DNA of 64,000 nucleotides, from assembly GCF_004345605.1 (NCBI RefSeq), contig NZ_SLVY01000018.1, positions 1-64,000 on the forward strand. Direction: 5' to 3'. The notes below the pieces were generated by a model. The model was not told the DNA's origin and searched no databases. It was given only the letters and a program-made list of their open reading frames with translations. This stretch comes from Rhodococcus sp. SMB37. Lineage in GTDB: Bacteria > Actinomycetota > Actinomycetes > Mycobacteriales > Mycobacteriaceae. Position numbers and translations under genes: made by a program. Positions 1-9,745 of this stretch are shown here, one piece after another (position 1 is the first letter of the stretch; every line of letters starts with the position of its first letter).

Positions 1-70
1 TGTCCCCATGCCCGCTCCACCGGCCCGGACAGCACCTCGAATAAAGCGAAAACCCCAGTTCACAGGGTCG

Positions 71-895
71 CTAATCAACAACTACGGCGCCCTGCAGCCA
101 CTCACCGCAGCGTTCGTACAATCCCGTCGCAGACAGAACGGCCAGCGTGTCGCGACATACTCCGGGTGGTACGACTCTCCTACCGGTGAGCGGGTTGACG
201 CCTCCGTCCGCGAGGGTCGCGCCCATGACCGCGAGGTCCCGTGCATCGACTTTCAGAGAACACTGCTTCGTGTACACATCGACGACCTCGTCCGGGTCCA
301 GTTCGACGCGCCCGTAGCTTGCGAGTAGCTGGGCGATGGCACGGTTGCGCTGATTCGATTCGGATTCGGACCGATAGACGGCGGCGTCGAGTTCCAGTGG
401 CCGCCCCGCGAACTCGGACAAGCCCATCTGGACGGCCTCCCATCGCTCGTCTGCAGAGGCACCCGGTACGAGGGCCGTCGTCGCAATCGCCCCCGCATTG
501 ACCATGGGGTTCATCGGGTGTCCGTCGTTGAGTTCGATGGCGATGACCGAGTTGAAGGCAGCCCCGGAGTTGTTCACCCCCACACGTTCACGGACCAGTT
601 CGTGACCGAGTTCTTGACATGCCAGGGCGTAGACGAACGCCTTGGAGATCGACTGGATCGAGAACTCGATCTGCGTATCACCGGACGAATGAACACCGCC
701 GTCCGTACCCACCACACACGCGCCGAACTGCTCAGGATCGGCCGCGGCAAGTGCCGGAATGTAATCGGCCACCGCGCCGTCGCCGACAGAACGATACCGT
801 CGATACGCAGCCTCGACGAGTGCATCCACCTCGTTCCATTCGGGTAGGTCGCCGGTGGATACTTCCTGGGACACGTCCCCGAGCCAGAGCTCCAC
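71..895 (-). CDS. glsA: Glutaminase, C-terminally truncated (probable pseudogene)
   Basis: Serine-dependent glutaminase, which hydrolyses L-glutamine to glutamate and ammonia. The reading frame has the family motifs in order: the catalytic Ser-x-x-Lys region (QSISKAFVYALA, about residue 80), the NPMVNAGAIAT segment (about 128) and the SESNQRNRAIA segment (about 178). The start is GTG at 895 with a strong GGGGAGG six bases upstream. The frame stops at 274 codons, just after the YERCGEWL segment. The family normally continues there with a K-S-G-V/I-x-G-G oxyanion loop and some 30-50 more residues. Neither other frame of bases 1-70 encodes that loop, so the 3' end looks replaced by unrelated DNA rather than merely frameshifted. 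The family call is firm. Loss of function is inferred from the missing loop. Confidence 0.8.
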   Translation of the reverse strand: MELWLGDVSQEVSTGDLPEWNEVDALVEAAYRRYRSVGDGAVADYIPALAAADPEQFGACVVGTDGGVHSSGDTQIEFSIQSISKAFVYALACQELGHELVRERVGVNNSGAAFNSVIAIELNDGHPMNPMVNAGAIATTALVPGASADERWEAVQMGLSEFAGRPLELDAAVYRSESESNQRNRAIAQLLASYGRVELDPDEVVDVYTKQCSLKVDARDLAVMGATLADGGVNPLTGRRVVPPGVCRDTLAVLSATGLYERCGEWLQGAVVVD

Positions 896-1002
896 GACAA
901 ACCTCCCCGACCATCTTGCGGCACACGCGTTCTTGGGGGACTGTAAACGAATCGAGTGCGACTCGGAGCAAATGCGTCGATCTTGGTCAGGAACCCGGGA
1001 GT

Positions 1003-4000
1003 TCAGTACACGTCACGCACATAACGCTTCTGCGTGACCAGTCCGTCGACGTAGGCCGCGGACTGATCCTGATCCATCCGGCCGTGGGCCTGCACCACCT
1101 CACGCAGAGCCAGGTCCACGTCCTTCGCCATCCTCGCTGCGTCGCCGCACACGTAGAAGTGCGCACCCTCCTCGAGCCAGCGCCACAGACGCGCACCGTG
1201 TTCGCGCATGCGGTCCTGCACGTAGATCTTCAGTCGCTGATCCCGGGAGAAGGCGAGGTCGAGTTCGGTGAGGAACCCGTCCGAATGCATCGCCTCGATC
1301 TCGTCCCGGTACAGGTAATCGGTGTCGATTCGCTGATCGCCGAAGAACAACCAGTTGCGGCCCGTGTGTCCCGACTCCCGTCGATCGTGGAGGAACGCGC
1401 GGAACGGTGCGATCCCCGTACCCGGACCCACCATGATCATCGGTGTATCCGGCGACGACGGTGGCCGGAAATGGTTGCTGCGCTGCACGAAGATCGGAAT
1501 GTCGGCGCCCTTGCTGTGGTCGGCGAGGAAACTCGAACACACCCCGGCGCGGCCTCGACCGTCGTTGTTGTACCGCACCACCGACACAGTCAGCTGCACT
1601 TCCCGAGGATCGATCTTCGGGCTCGACGAAATCGAGTACATGCGTGGCTGGAGTCGTTCGAGCAGGGGCAACCATTCGTCCAGCGGTGCCTTGAACGGAT
1701 ATTCGGCAAGGATGTCCATGGCCTGCTTTCCCCACAGCCACCGCTGCAGCTCGAGCTTGTTGCCGGGCCGGAGGCGCTTTGCGAGTTCGGCACTGCCGGT
1801 CTGCTGCTGCACGAACTTCAGCAGGTCCGGTGTCACCCTGGTGATGTCGAGATGCCGTGTCGCGGCCTCGCGAAGCGGGATCGTCGGAAGACCGGGGATC
1901 TCGGTGGGCGCCTCCGCGTCGAGCACGGTCACCTGGAGCCATTCGTCCACGGTGTCCGGCCGGTTGGTGGGCACCACGCCGAGCGAATCACCCGCGCTGT
2001 ATTCGAAGGCCGGATCGAATAGTTCGAACCCGAACTGACGCACCTCCTTCGACGAGCCGGCACCGCTGAGACACACATTGCGGGTGAGCCGCGTGATCAG
2101 CGGAGACTTCCGCGAGTAGGACGGGACGACCGGCGCGGAGGCGACCGCGGGTCGCGCAGGTCCGGTAGCACCACCGAAGTGCGACTCGATCTCACCGAGC
2201 CACTGCACCGACTGTTCCTCGAAGTCGGGTTCGCACTCCACGCGGGAGACGAGAGCAGTTGCGCCGAGCTCGGTCAGTCGCTCGTCGAGTTTTCTGCCGA
2301 AGCCGCAGAAGTCGTCGAAACTCGAATCACCGAATGCGAGAACCGCATATCGCAGCTCTGTGAGATCAGGAGCACTGTCTCCGGACAATGCCGCGAAGAA
2401 GGTGCCACCGTTGTCCGGGGCGTCACCGTCGCCGAAGGTACTCGCAACGACAAGAAGATTCGTAGCATCGGCCAGACCGGCGACACCCAGCTCGTTCAAC
2501 GACATCGACCGCACTGCGCAGCCCGCTGCTCGCAGCCGCTCGGCGCACTCTCCGGCAAATTCTTCGGCGTTGCCGGTCTGGGACGCCCACGCGACCACGA
2601 CCGGCACACCGTCGGATTCGGCAGCAGGATCGGCGGACTCGGGTCCTCGCGAGTAGACCCCCGCCAGCAGTCCTTCGATCCAGGCGCGCTTCGGAAGTGA
2701 GAACGGCGCCGACGCCGGGAGCACCGGAACACCGCCGAGATCGCTAGAGCGGATCCCGGCGAGCATGCCGGACAGGTAGATTCGTTCGGTCTCGTCGAGT
2801 ACAGGTGCCTCGATGTCGCCGAGGCCGATCACCGACGCGACACGACCGGCGGGGTCGTCGATCACCGGTTCCGGCGTCTCCACCTTCATCAACGCGACCG
2901 CGCACACCTTGAACTCGGGTTGGTGCGACACGGGATCGGTCGCGTCGTTGGTGACGGCGTTGATGGTGAAGTCTTCGCCGAACTTGTCGTTCCAGTGGAA
3001 CGGCGCGAAACAGTTGCCCGGGCTCACTCGGTCGGTGACCACCGCGGGGAGCACCGCACGACCGCGACGCGAGGTGATCTCGACGCGATCGCCGTCGGCG
3101 ATCGCCAGTCGCTGCGCGTCGTCCGGGTTGACCTCGACGAATGGACCGGGCTCGAGCTTGTTGAGCTTGGCGACCCTGCCCGTCTTGGTCAGGGTGTGCC
3201 ATTGGTGCTGCACCCGTCCGGTGTTGAGGACCAGCGGGAAGTCGTCGTCGGGGAGTTCGGCGGCGGGCACGTGCGGGCGCGGGAAGAAGCGGGCCCGTCC
3301 GTCGGGAGTGGCGAACACGAAACGCGGGGCAGTGCCGTCGTCACGGACCAACCGGGGGCGGGCGATGCCGTCGTTGAGATAACGGATGGGATTGCGGCTG
3401 CCTGATCCGGGCGGGCACGGCCATTGCACCGGCGACTCACGCAACCGGTCGTAGGTCACTCCCCGCAGGTCGTACCCGGTGTCCGGATTCGCGAACCCGG
3501 TGATCTCCTCGAAGATCTCGTCGGCGCTCGAATAGTCGAAGGCACTGCCGAATCCCATCGCGGTGGCCACTCGGGCGATGATCTCCCAGTCGGGCATCGC
3601 GTCGCCGACCGGGTCGACGGCCTGTCCGATGAGATTCAGGGTTCGATCGGAACCGATCGTCACGTACTCGGATTCGGACCACAATGCGCCGGGCAGGAGG
3701 ACATCTGCGTGGTCGGCGGTCTCCGTCTCGGCGAAACTGTCCTGGACGATGACGAGTTCGGCCTTCTCGAGACCCTCGAGAACGGTCTTACGGTTGGCGA
3801 CGGTCGCGACGGGGTTGGTGCAGATGATCCAGCAGGCCTTGATCTCACCGGCGGCCATCTTCTCGAACATGTCGATCGTGCCGGTACCCACCTCGGTGCG
3901 CAGTGTGCCGCGCGGAACACCCCACCGGTCTTCGACGAACACGCGATCCGCCTCCGACAGCACACTGCGCTGCCCGGGCAGACCCGGTCCCATATAACCC

Positions 4001-5049
4001 ATTTCGCGTCCGCCCATGGCATTGGGCTGGCCGGTGAGAGAGAACGGGCCGCTACCGGTCCGGCAGATCGCCCCGGTCGCGAGGTGGAGGTTGCAGATCG
4101 CGTTGGTGTTCCACGTGCCGTGGGTGCTCTGGTTGAGGCCCATGGTCCAGCAGCTCATCCAATTGCCGGCCTCGCCGATCCACTGCGCCGCAGTCCGGAT
4201 GTCGTCTTCGTCGATTCCGGTGATCCGAGCGACCACGTCCGGTGGGTAGTCGGCGAGGAACTCCTCCATCGCGTCCCAGCCGTCGGTGTGCTCGTCGATG
4301 AAGTCGCGATCCGCGTGACCGCTTTCGACGATGAGACGCAGCAGGCCGTTGAGGAGAGCGAGATCGGTTCCGGGGGAGATCCGCAGAAACAGGTCGGCCT
4401 TGTCGGCGGTCGCGGTGCGGCGAGGGTCGACGACGATCAGTTTCGCTCCGGCTTTGACTCGATCCATCATCCGCAGAAACAGGATCGGGTGGCAGTCGGC
4501 CATGTTGGAGCCGGTCACGAAGAACACGTCGGCGTGGTCGAAGTCCTCGTACGAGCCGGGCGGGCCGTCCGATCCCAACGACTGCTTGTATCCGGTGCCG
4601 GCGCCGGCCATGCACAACCGCGAGTTCGATTCGATCCCGTTGGTGCCGATGAACCCCTTTGCGAGTTTGTTGGCCAGGTACTGCGACTCGAGAGACATCT
4701 GGCCCGACACGTAGAGTGCGACGGCGTCCGGCCCGTGTTCGTCGATGATGGCGTTCAGACGGCGCGCGGTGTCCGAGATCGCGGTCTCGAGTGCGACCGG
4801 GACCTGATCGACGCCGCGTTCCGGGCGCACGCGCGCGGTCTCGAGTCGGCCGCCCCCGGCGAGCATCGCGGCGCTGGTCGCGCCTTTCGTGCACAGACGC
4901 CCCCGATTGGTGGGATGCTCCTTGTCGCCGTATGCATCGAGGACGCGACGAGTTCCGGTGCTCGGATCGACGCCGACCTCGAGGACCATCCCGCATCCCA
5001 CGCCGCAATACGAGCAGGCGGTTCTCACCAATGCGCTCGCGTCCTGCAT
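1003..5049 (-). CDS. Assimilatory nitrate reductase fused to sulfite-reductase-type flavoprotein
   Basis: Predicted cytoplasmic molybdopterin oxidoreductase that carries its own NADPH-side electron chain in one polypeptide of about 1348 residues. The N-terminus has the Mo/4Fe-4S signature (CSYCGVGCGM, then RGRLCTKG), followed by the bis-MGD catalytic domain to about residue 760. Next come a flavodoxin domain (ASQTGNAEEF, about 815 to 945), an FAD domain (YSISSSP, about 1135) and an NADP-binding domain (GPGTGIAPFRAFL and YVCGDAARM). The extreme C-terminus RYVRDVY is typical of CPR/CysJ-like reductases. I chose ATG at 5049 because AGGAG lies six bases upstream; an in-frame ATG at 5124 has no such support. 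The likely role is reduction of nitrate to nitrite, but the sequence alone does not exclude another Mo substrate. No nitrite reductase or nitrate transporter is in the window. It lies just upstream of the truncated glutaminase on the same strand. Confidence 0.85.
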   Translation of the reverse strand: MQDASALVRTACSYCGVGCGMVLEVGVDPSTGTRRVLDAYGDKEHPTNRGRLCTKGATSAAMLAGGGRLETARVRPERGVDQVPVALETAISDTARRLNAIIDEHGPDAVALYVSGQMSLESQYLANKLAKGFIGTNGIESNSRLCMAGAGTGYKQSLGSDGPPGSYEDFDHADVFFVTGSNMADCHPILFLRMMDRVKAGAKLIVVDPRRTATADKADLFLRISPGTDLALLNGLLRLIVESGHADRDFIDEHTDGWDAMEEFLADYPPDVVARITGIDEDDIRTAAQWIGEAGNWMSCWTMGLNQSTHGTWNTNAICNLHLATGAICRTGSGPFSLTGQPNAMGGREMGYMGPGLPGQRSVLSEADRVFVEDRWGVPRGTLRTEVGTGTIDMFEKMAAGEIKACWIICTNPVATVANRKTVLEGLEKAELVIVQDSFAETETADHADVLLPGALWSESEYVTIGSDRTLNLIGQAVDPVGDAMPDWEIIARVATAMGFGSAFDYSSADEIFEEITGFANPDTGYDLRGVTYDRLRESPVQWPCPPGSGSRNPIRYLNDGIARPRLVRDDGTAPRFVFATPDGRARFFPRPHVPAAELPDDDFPLVLNTGRVQHQWHTLTKTGRVAKLNKLEPGPFVEVNPDDAQRLAIADGDRVEITSRRGRAVLPAVVTDRVSPGNCFAPFHWNDKFGEDFTINAVTNDATDPVSHQPEFKVCAVALMKVETPEPVIDDPAGRVASVIGLGDIEAPVLDETERIYLSGMLAGIRSSDLGGVPVLPASAPFSLPKRAWIEGLLAGVYSRGPESADPAAESDGVPVVVAWASQTGNAEEFAGECAERLRAAGCAVRSMSLNELGVAGLADATNLLVVASTFGDGDAPDNGGTFFAALSGDSAPDLTELRYAVLAFGDSSFDDFCGFGRKLDERLTELGATALVSRVECEPDFEEQSVQWLGEIESHFGGATGPARPAVASAPVVPSYSRKSPLITRLTRNVCLSGAGSSKEVRQFGFELFDPAFEYSAGDSLGVVPTNRPDTVDEWLQVTVLDAEAPTEIPGLPTIPLREAATRHLDITRVTPDLLKFVQQQTGSAELAKRLRPGNKLELQRWLWGKQAMDILAEYPFKAPLDEWLPLLERLQPRMYSISSSPKIDPREVQLTVSVVRYNNDGRGRAGVCSSFLADHSKGADIPIFVQRSNHFRPPSSPDTPMIMVGPGTGIAPFRAFLHDRRESGHTGRNWLFFGDQRIDTDYLYRDEIEAMHSDGFLTELDLAFSRDQRLKIYVQDRMREHGARLWRWLEEGAHFYVCGDAARMAKDVDLALREVVQAHGRMDQDQSAAYVDGLVTQKRYVRDVY

Positions 5050-5191
5050 TCCCAGCTCCTGCCCGGGCCGTCTCGTGAATGGCCCGGTATCCATGCTGCG
5101 GACACGGTGTTGCGGCAGGATCAAACGCGGTGAGCAGACTGTGACATCTGCCTCACGGAGCCTCGAGGCCAGTGTGAGGAGACGGAAACAC

Positions 5192-6646
5192 TCACGCCTT
5201 CGGCTGCTGGTCCCACCATTTCAGGAGTTCGGCCTCGGCCTCGTCCCGCTCGAGCGGCCCGCGATCGAGGCGTAGGTCCTTGAGGAACTTCCACGCCTTC
5301 CCGACCTGCGGGCCTGCGGGTATCCCGAGCAGTTCCATGATCGCGTTGCCGTCGAGATCGGGACGAACCCGCGCGAGGTCTTCCTGTTCGGCGATCACTG
5401 CGATGCGATGTTCGAGATCGTCATAGGTGGCCTGCAGCGACGCAGCACGCCGCTTGTTGCGGGTGGTGCAGTCGGCGCGCACGAGCTTGTGGAGCTTGGG
5501 AAGAAGGTGTCCGGCGTCGTGCACGTAGCGCCGCACCGCCGAGTCCGTCCACTGCCCCTTGCCGTACCCGTGGAACCTCAGATGCAGGAACACCAGCTGA
5601 CCGACGTCCTCGATCATCTGCTTGGAGTACTTCAATGCCCGCATCCGCTTGCGAACGAGCTTCGCACCGACCACCTCATGGTGGTGGAAGCTCACGCCGC
5701 CCCCCGCCTCGTTGCGCTTGGTTCCCGGTTTGCCGATGTCGTGCAGGAGCGCTGCCCAGCGCAGCACCAGATCGGGATCACCGTCCTCGAGATCGATCGC
5801 CTGTTTCAGGACGGTGAGCGAATGCCAGTACACGTCCTTGTGCTGGTGGTGTTCGTCGATCTCGAGTTTCATCGCCGGGATCTCCGGAAGCACCCGCTGC
5901 GCGAGTCCCGTTTCGACCATGACGTCGATGCCCTCGATGGGGTAGGCGCCGAGAATCAGTTTGTCGAGTTCGGCCTGGACGCGTTCGGCGCTGATCCGCA
6001 GGATCTCGTCGGCCATCTCGACGATCGCCGTGTGCACCCGCTCGGTGAGGGTGAACCCGAGCTGCGACACGAACCGCGCGCCGCGCAGCATCCGCAACGG
6101 GTCGTCGTGGAAGGAATCCTCGGGCCGCGCCGGAGTGTCGAGCACTCCCGCGACCAGCGCGTCCATCCCACCGAGAGGGTCGACGAACTCGCCGGCGCCG
6201 TCGGGGCCGACCCGGACGGCCATCGCGTTGACGGTGAAGTCACGGCGCACCAGGTCGTCCTCGAGCCGGGTGCCGTACTCGACGATGGGATGGCGGGTGA
6301 CGCGGTCGTACGCGTCGCTGCGGAACGTGGTGATCTCGATCTGTTCGGGGCCCTTCGACGCGCTCACCGTGCCGAAGTCGATGCCAGTGTCCCACTGGTG
6401 GTCGGCCCATCCGCGAAGAAGTTCCTGTACGAGCTCGGGGTGGGCGTCGGTCGTGAAGTCGAGGTCGGTGCCCAATCTCCCCAGCACGGCGTCGCGGACA
6501 CTGCCGCCCACCAGGTACAGCTCGTACCCCGCCTCGGCGAATCGCGCCCCGAGCGGCGCCAGGACATCCGAAAGTGCGCGCAGCGTCGAGTCGGCGCCGG
6601 CGAGCAGTCGGGCGCGGCGATCGGCGTCCGTGGTGGGAGAGTTCAC
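5192..6646 (-). CDS. pcnA: CCA tRNA nucleotidyltransferase
   Basis: Adds or repairs the 3' CCA end of tRNAs. The class II nucleotidyltransferase head is clear: LYLVGGSVRDAVLG followed by LDFTTDA with the two metal-binding aspartates, then the RRDFTVNAMA motif and the DPLRMLRGARF segment. An HD domain follows (LLHDIGKP, FHHHEVVGA), as in the actinobacterial enzymes. Length is about 484 residues from GTG 6646. That start puts the N-terminus close to M. tuberculosis PcnA, but the Shine-Dalgarno is weak; ATG 6673 and GTG/ATG 6736 are in-frame alternatives. It is divergent from the NUDIX gene, an arrangement conserved in mycobacteria (Rv3907c/Rv3908). Confidence 0.93.
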   Translation of the reverse strand: MNSPTTDADRRARLLAGADSTLRALSDVLAPLGARFAEAGYELYLVGGSVRDAVLGRLGTDLDFTTDAHPELVQELLRGWADHQWDTGIDFGTVSASKGPEQIEITTFRSDAYDRVTRHPIVEYGTRLEDDLVRRDFTVNAMAVRVGPDGAGEFVDPLGGMDALVAGVLDTPARPEDSFHDDPLRMLRGARFVSQLGFTLTERVHTAIVEMADEILRISAERVQAELDKLILGAYPIEGIDVMVETGLAQRVLPEIPAMKLEIDEHHQHKDVYWHSLTVLKQAIDLEDGDPDLVLRWAALLHDIGKPGTKRNEAGGGVSFHHHEVVGAKLVRKRMRALKYSKQMIEDVGQLVFLHLRFHGYGKGQWTDSAVRRYVHDAGHLLPKLHKLVRADCTTRNKRRAASLQATYDDLEHRIAVIAEQEDLARVRPDLDGNAIMELLGIPAGPQVGKAWKFLKDLRLDRGPLERDEAEAELLKWWDQQPKA

Positions 6647-6737
6647 GCCTTCGAACTTTACCGAGCTGCCCATCCTCGTGGTCGGACAGGCACCGACGTG
6701 TGGCTGAACCGGCCGTGTGTGTAGTTGAACCGGCACA

Positions 6738-7361
6738 GTGGCCGTTACAACTACTATCGATCAGGTGTCGCCCGCAGAACGTGCCAACCGCAACCGCCGC
6801 AATCCGCGGCGGCGCGGTTCGGGCGGCAAATCACCCGTGCGCGGCGGGTCGGCCGCGACACCGCACACCCGCATGCGCACCGTGCGCGAGACGTCCGCCG
6901 GCGGTCTCGTCGTCGACGGACTGGGCGGCCCACCCGATCAGCTGTGCGCTGCGCTGATCGGTCGCACCGACCGCCGCGGCCGACTGCTGTGGTCCCTGCC
7001 GAAAGGCCACATAGAGAAGGGCGAGACGGCAGAAGAGACCGCGATGCGCGAGGTCCACGAGGAAACCGGTGTGCGCAGCAAGGTCCTCGCCGAACTCGGC
7101 AGCATCGACTACTGGTTCGTGACCGAGGGACGCCGCGTCCACAAGACCGTCCACCACTATCTCCTCCGTTACCTCGGCGGTGAGCTCTCCGACGCCGACA
7201 TCGAGGTCACCGAGGTGGCCTGGGTGCCGCTCACCGAGTTGCGGGCACGGCTCGCCTACGCGGACGAACGCAAACTCGCCGACGTCGCGGATCAGCTCAT
7301 CGCCGACATCGACCCCGCTTGGCTGAAAGACGCCGACGATCCGGGGGCCGCGCTCGGATGA
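6738..7361 (+). CDS. NUDIX hydrolase (MutT4-like)
   Basis: Nucleoside-diphosphate-linked hydrolase of 207 residues. The complete Nudix box is visible ([21 protein letters not shown]-x5-E-x7-REUxEExGU), about residues 94-116. A basic, Arg-rich N-terminus of about 45 residues precedes the domain. The start is GTG at 6738; a later ATG is possible since the first 45 residues are low in conserved features. The position between pcnA and the DUF6049/murJ genes matches M. tuberculosis Rv3908 (mutT4), so the same activity is plausible, but substrate cannot be read from sequence. Its TGA overlaps the ATG of the next gene (ATGA), suggesting translational coupling. Confidence 0.88.
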   Translation: MAVTTTIDQVSPAERANRNRRNPRRRGSGGKSPVRGGSAATPHTRMRTVRETSAGGLVVDGLGGPPDQLCAALIGRTDRRGRLLWSLPKGHIEKGETAEETAMREVHEETGVRSKVLAELGSIDYWFVTEGRRVHKTVHHYLLRYLGGELSDADIEVTEVAWVPLTELRARLAYADERKLADVADQLIADIDPAWLKDADDPGAALG

Positions 7362-9745
7362 CGGTGGTGCTTTCTCGGACCGGCGCCGCGGTCCTCGCTG
7401 TGTTCGCGCTGGTCCTCGTAGCTCTGGGCGGGCCGATTCCGGGTTCCGCAACTGCGCAGACGACCGACGAACCGCAGTTCCTCCGGCTCGACATCGACGA
7501 GGTCACCCCGTCGACGGTGTCGCTGACCAGCGGTCCCGTCGTGACGGTCACCGGCACTGTCACCAACATCGGCGATCGCGACGTCGAGGACGTCTGGGTG
7601 CGTCTGCAGCGCGCGCAGGCCATCGCGGATTCTGCGACCCTCCGCAGCGCATTGACCTTGGATCAGGCCGGATTCGACACGGTCGGAGAGTTCGAGGTGG
7701 TCAGCGATCGACTCGGCCAGGGGGAGAGGGAGAAATTCACTCTCGAACTGCCGCTGCGCTCCGATCTCGTCCCGTCGCTGAACATCACCGCTCCGGGTGT
7801 GTACCCGTTGCTCGTCAATGTCAACGGTGTCCCCGAGTACGGCGGACAGGCGCGCCTCGATGACGCCCGGTTCCTGCTTCCTGTCCTCGGGGTGCCCGCC
7901 GCCGACGAGGTCAGCACCGACGGGAGCACCGACACGAGCGGACCGACCTCGCTCGGGGAGACGTCTGCAGAGGCCGGGGGGAAGGATTTCCCCGCGGTGC
8001 CGCCCGAACGGTCGACTCCTGTCCCGACGACCGTTCTGTGGCCGCTCGCCGATCGGCCACGGATAGCTGCGGGAGTGCCCGGATCGGCGACCGAACCGGT
8101 CCGTCTCGTCGACGACGACCTTGCGACCTCCCTCGCCGAAGGTGGTCGTCTCGACGGTCTGCTCCGTGTCGCGGAAAATGCCGTGGCGAACGAGGAGCAG
8201 GTCGCGGACGCGATGTGTCTCGCGATCGACCCGGATCTGCTGGTCACGGTCGCGAACATGACCCGCGACTATCTGGTGGTGGCCGATCCGGCCGATCCGA
8301 CCGGCGACGCGCACCCCGGCACGGGCACCGACGCGGCGATCGCGTGGCTCGAGCGGCTGCGGGCCCTGTCCGCACAGTTGTGCACGACCTCCGTTCCGTA
8401 TGCGCAGGTAGATCTGACGGCGCTCGCCGAGACCGGCAGCGCATCACTGATCGAATCCGCACTCGACTCACCCACCGAGATCATCGATTCGACGCTGGGC
8501 ATCTCCTCTGTGGACTCGGTGATCTGGCCCGACTCCGGCGTGCTCACCGAGAAAGCCGGCGCGATGATCGCGGCGGACGGGCCGGTGACCGCGTTACTCG
8601 CAGACGATGCCGTGCAGAAGGCGGATCCCAGCTCCGCGGTTGTCCGGATCAGCGGTGTGGACGGCCTGACAGCGGGCCTGTTCGACAGCGCCACGGGTGC
8701 CGCGCTGGCTGCGATGGGGGACGAACCGCAGACTCCGTCGTACGTACCCGATTCGTCGCGCTACACCCTCACCGACGATTCGACGACCGCCCGGCTCCAG
8801 GACGCGCTCGGAGCCATCGCCTGGCCTGCCCTGAATTCTTCGTCGGAATCGGCACCGTCTGCCGGACCGGATTCGGTGGTGCTCGCGCCACCACAGGTGT
8901 GGTCGGCATCCGCCGACGATGCTGCTCGGACCCTGTCCATGGTGTCGACGCTGATGAAATCGGGACTCGCGACGGTGCAGCCGTTCCAGGAGATGGTCGC
9001 CGCCGCCGCGGCGACCGGCAGCGCCCCGGTCGCGTCACTGCTGACGTATCCGGAGCAGGCGATCACCGATGGTGCGCCCGCGCCGGTGGTCCACGAGGCA
9101 TCGGCGCAGATGCCTCGTCTCGACGGGCTCGAAGAGGCCTTCGTCGAAGATCCGCAGGCCCAGCTGACCCCGAGTGCATACACCGCGCCGCTGCGGAACG
9201 ACATGCTGCGCGCGATGACGCTGGCCGGACGACGCGGCACCGATCCGGACGCGGCCGCTGCAGAGGCCGAACAGCGAGCGACCCAGGCCCGTGAGGCCAT
9301 CGATCGGATGTTCGAGTCGGTCACGGTGCTCGCACCGGGCGGTGTCTTCACCCTCACGTCGGAACAGAGCCCGTTGCTGCTCGTAGCCCGCAACGATCTG
9401 CCCGTGGGTATCACCGTCCGGCTGCACGTCGACGTGCCCAGCGCAATGGACATCACCGACATCGGACCCACGCAACTTCCGCCGAGAGGTAGCCGCACAC
9501 TGACCGTGCCTGCCGAGATCAGCGACTCGAGGAAGATCGAGGTCGAGTTCGCGCTCACGACCGAGTCCGGTCTGCCACTCGGCAGCCCCACGCAGGTCAC
9601 GGTACGTTCCAATGCGTACGGCCAGGTTCTCGCCATCGTCACAGGCTGTGCGGGGGCACTCCTGTTGTTCCTGGCGGGGCGGCGACTTCTGCACCGTTTC
9701 CGGGGGGAGCCGGATCCGGCCGATGAAGGATATGGAGAGAGATGA
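7358..9745 (+). CDS. DUF6049 family exported membrane protein
   Basis: Large envelope protein of unknown biochemical function, 795 residues from ATG 7358, which overlaps the NUDIX stop codon by four bases. The N-terminus is a signal peptide or anchor (hydrophobic stretch [16 protein letters not shown], then an Ala-x-Ala-type site near SATAQT). A long extracytoplasmic part follows, with a beta-rich segment near residues 35-110. One C-terminal transmembrane helix ([18 protein letters not shown], about 755-775) ends in a short basic tail. It is the positional counterpart of M. tuberculosis Rv3909. Its stop codon overlaps the start of murJ (ATGA), so it is probably co-translated with the flippase and may act with it at the cell envelope. 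That functional link is inference. Confidence 0.85.
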   Translation: MTVVLSRTGAAVLAVFALVLVALGGPIPGSATAQTTDEPQFLRLDIDEVTPSTVSLTSGPVVTVTGTVTNIGDRDVEDVWVRLQRAQAIADSATLRSALTLDQAGFDTVGEFEVVSDRLGQGEREKFTLELPLRSDLVPSLNITAPGVYPLLVNVNGVPEYGGQARLDDARFLLPVLGVPAADEVSTDGSTDTSGPTSLGETSAEAGGKDFPAVPPERSTPVPTTVLWPLADRPRIAAGVPGSATEPVRLVDDDLATSLAEGGRLDGLLRVAENAVANEEQVADAMCLAIDPDLLVTVANMTRDYLVVADPADPTGDAHPGTGTDAAIAWLERLRALSAQLCTTSVPYAQVDLTALAETGSASLIESALDSPTEIIDSTLGISSVDSVIWPDSGVLTEKAGAMIAADGPVTALLADDAVQKADPSSAVVRISGVDGLTAGLFDSATGAALAAMGDEPQTPSYVPDSSRYTLTDDSTTARLQDALGAIAWPALNSSSESAPSAGPDSVVLAPPQVWSASADDAARTLSMVSTLMKSGLATVQPFQEMVAAAAATGSAPVASLLTYPEQAITDGAPAPVVHEASAQMPRLDGLEEAFVEDPQAQLTPSAYTAPLRNDMLRAMTLAGRRGTDPDAAAAEAEQRATQAREAIDRMFESVTVLAPGGVFTLTSEQSPLLLVARNDLPVGITVRLHVDVPSAMDITDIGPTQLPPRGSRTLTVPAEISDSRKIEVEFALTTESGLPLGSPTQVTVRSNAYGQVLAIVTGCAGALLLFLAGRRLLHRFRGEPDPADEGYGER

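Noticed and set aside
3424-5133. 569-codon open frame antisense to the nitrate reductase
   Set aside because: It is a codon-bias shadow; the minus-strand gene has clear Mo and Fe-S motifs.
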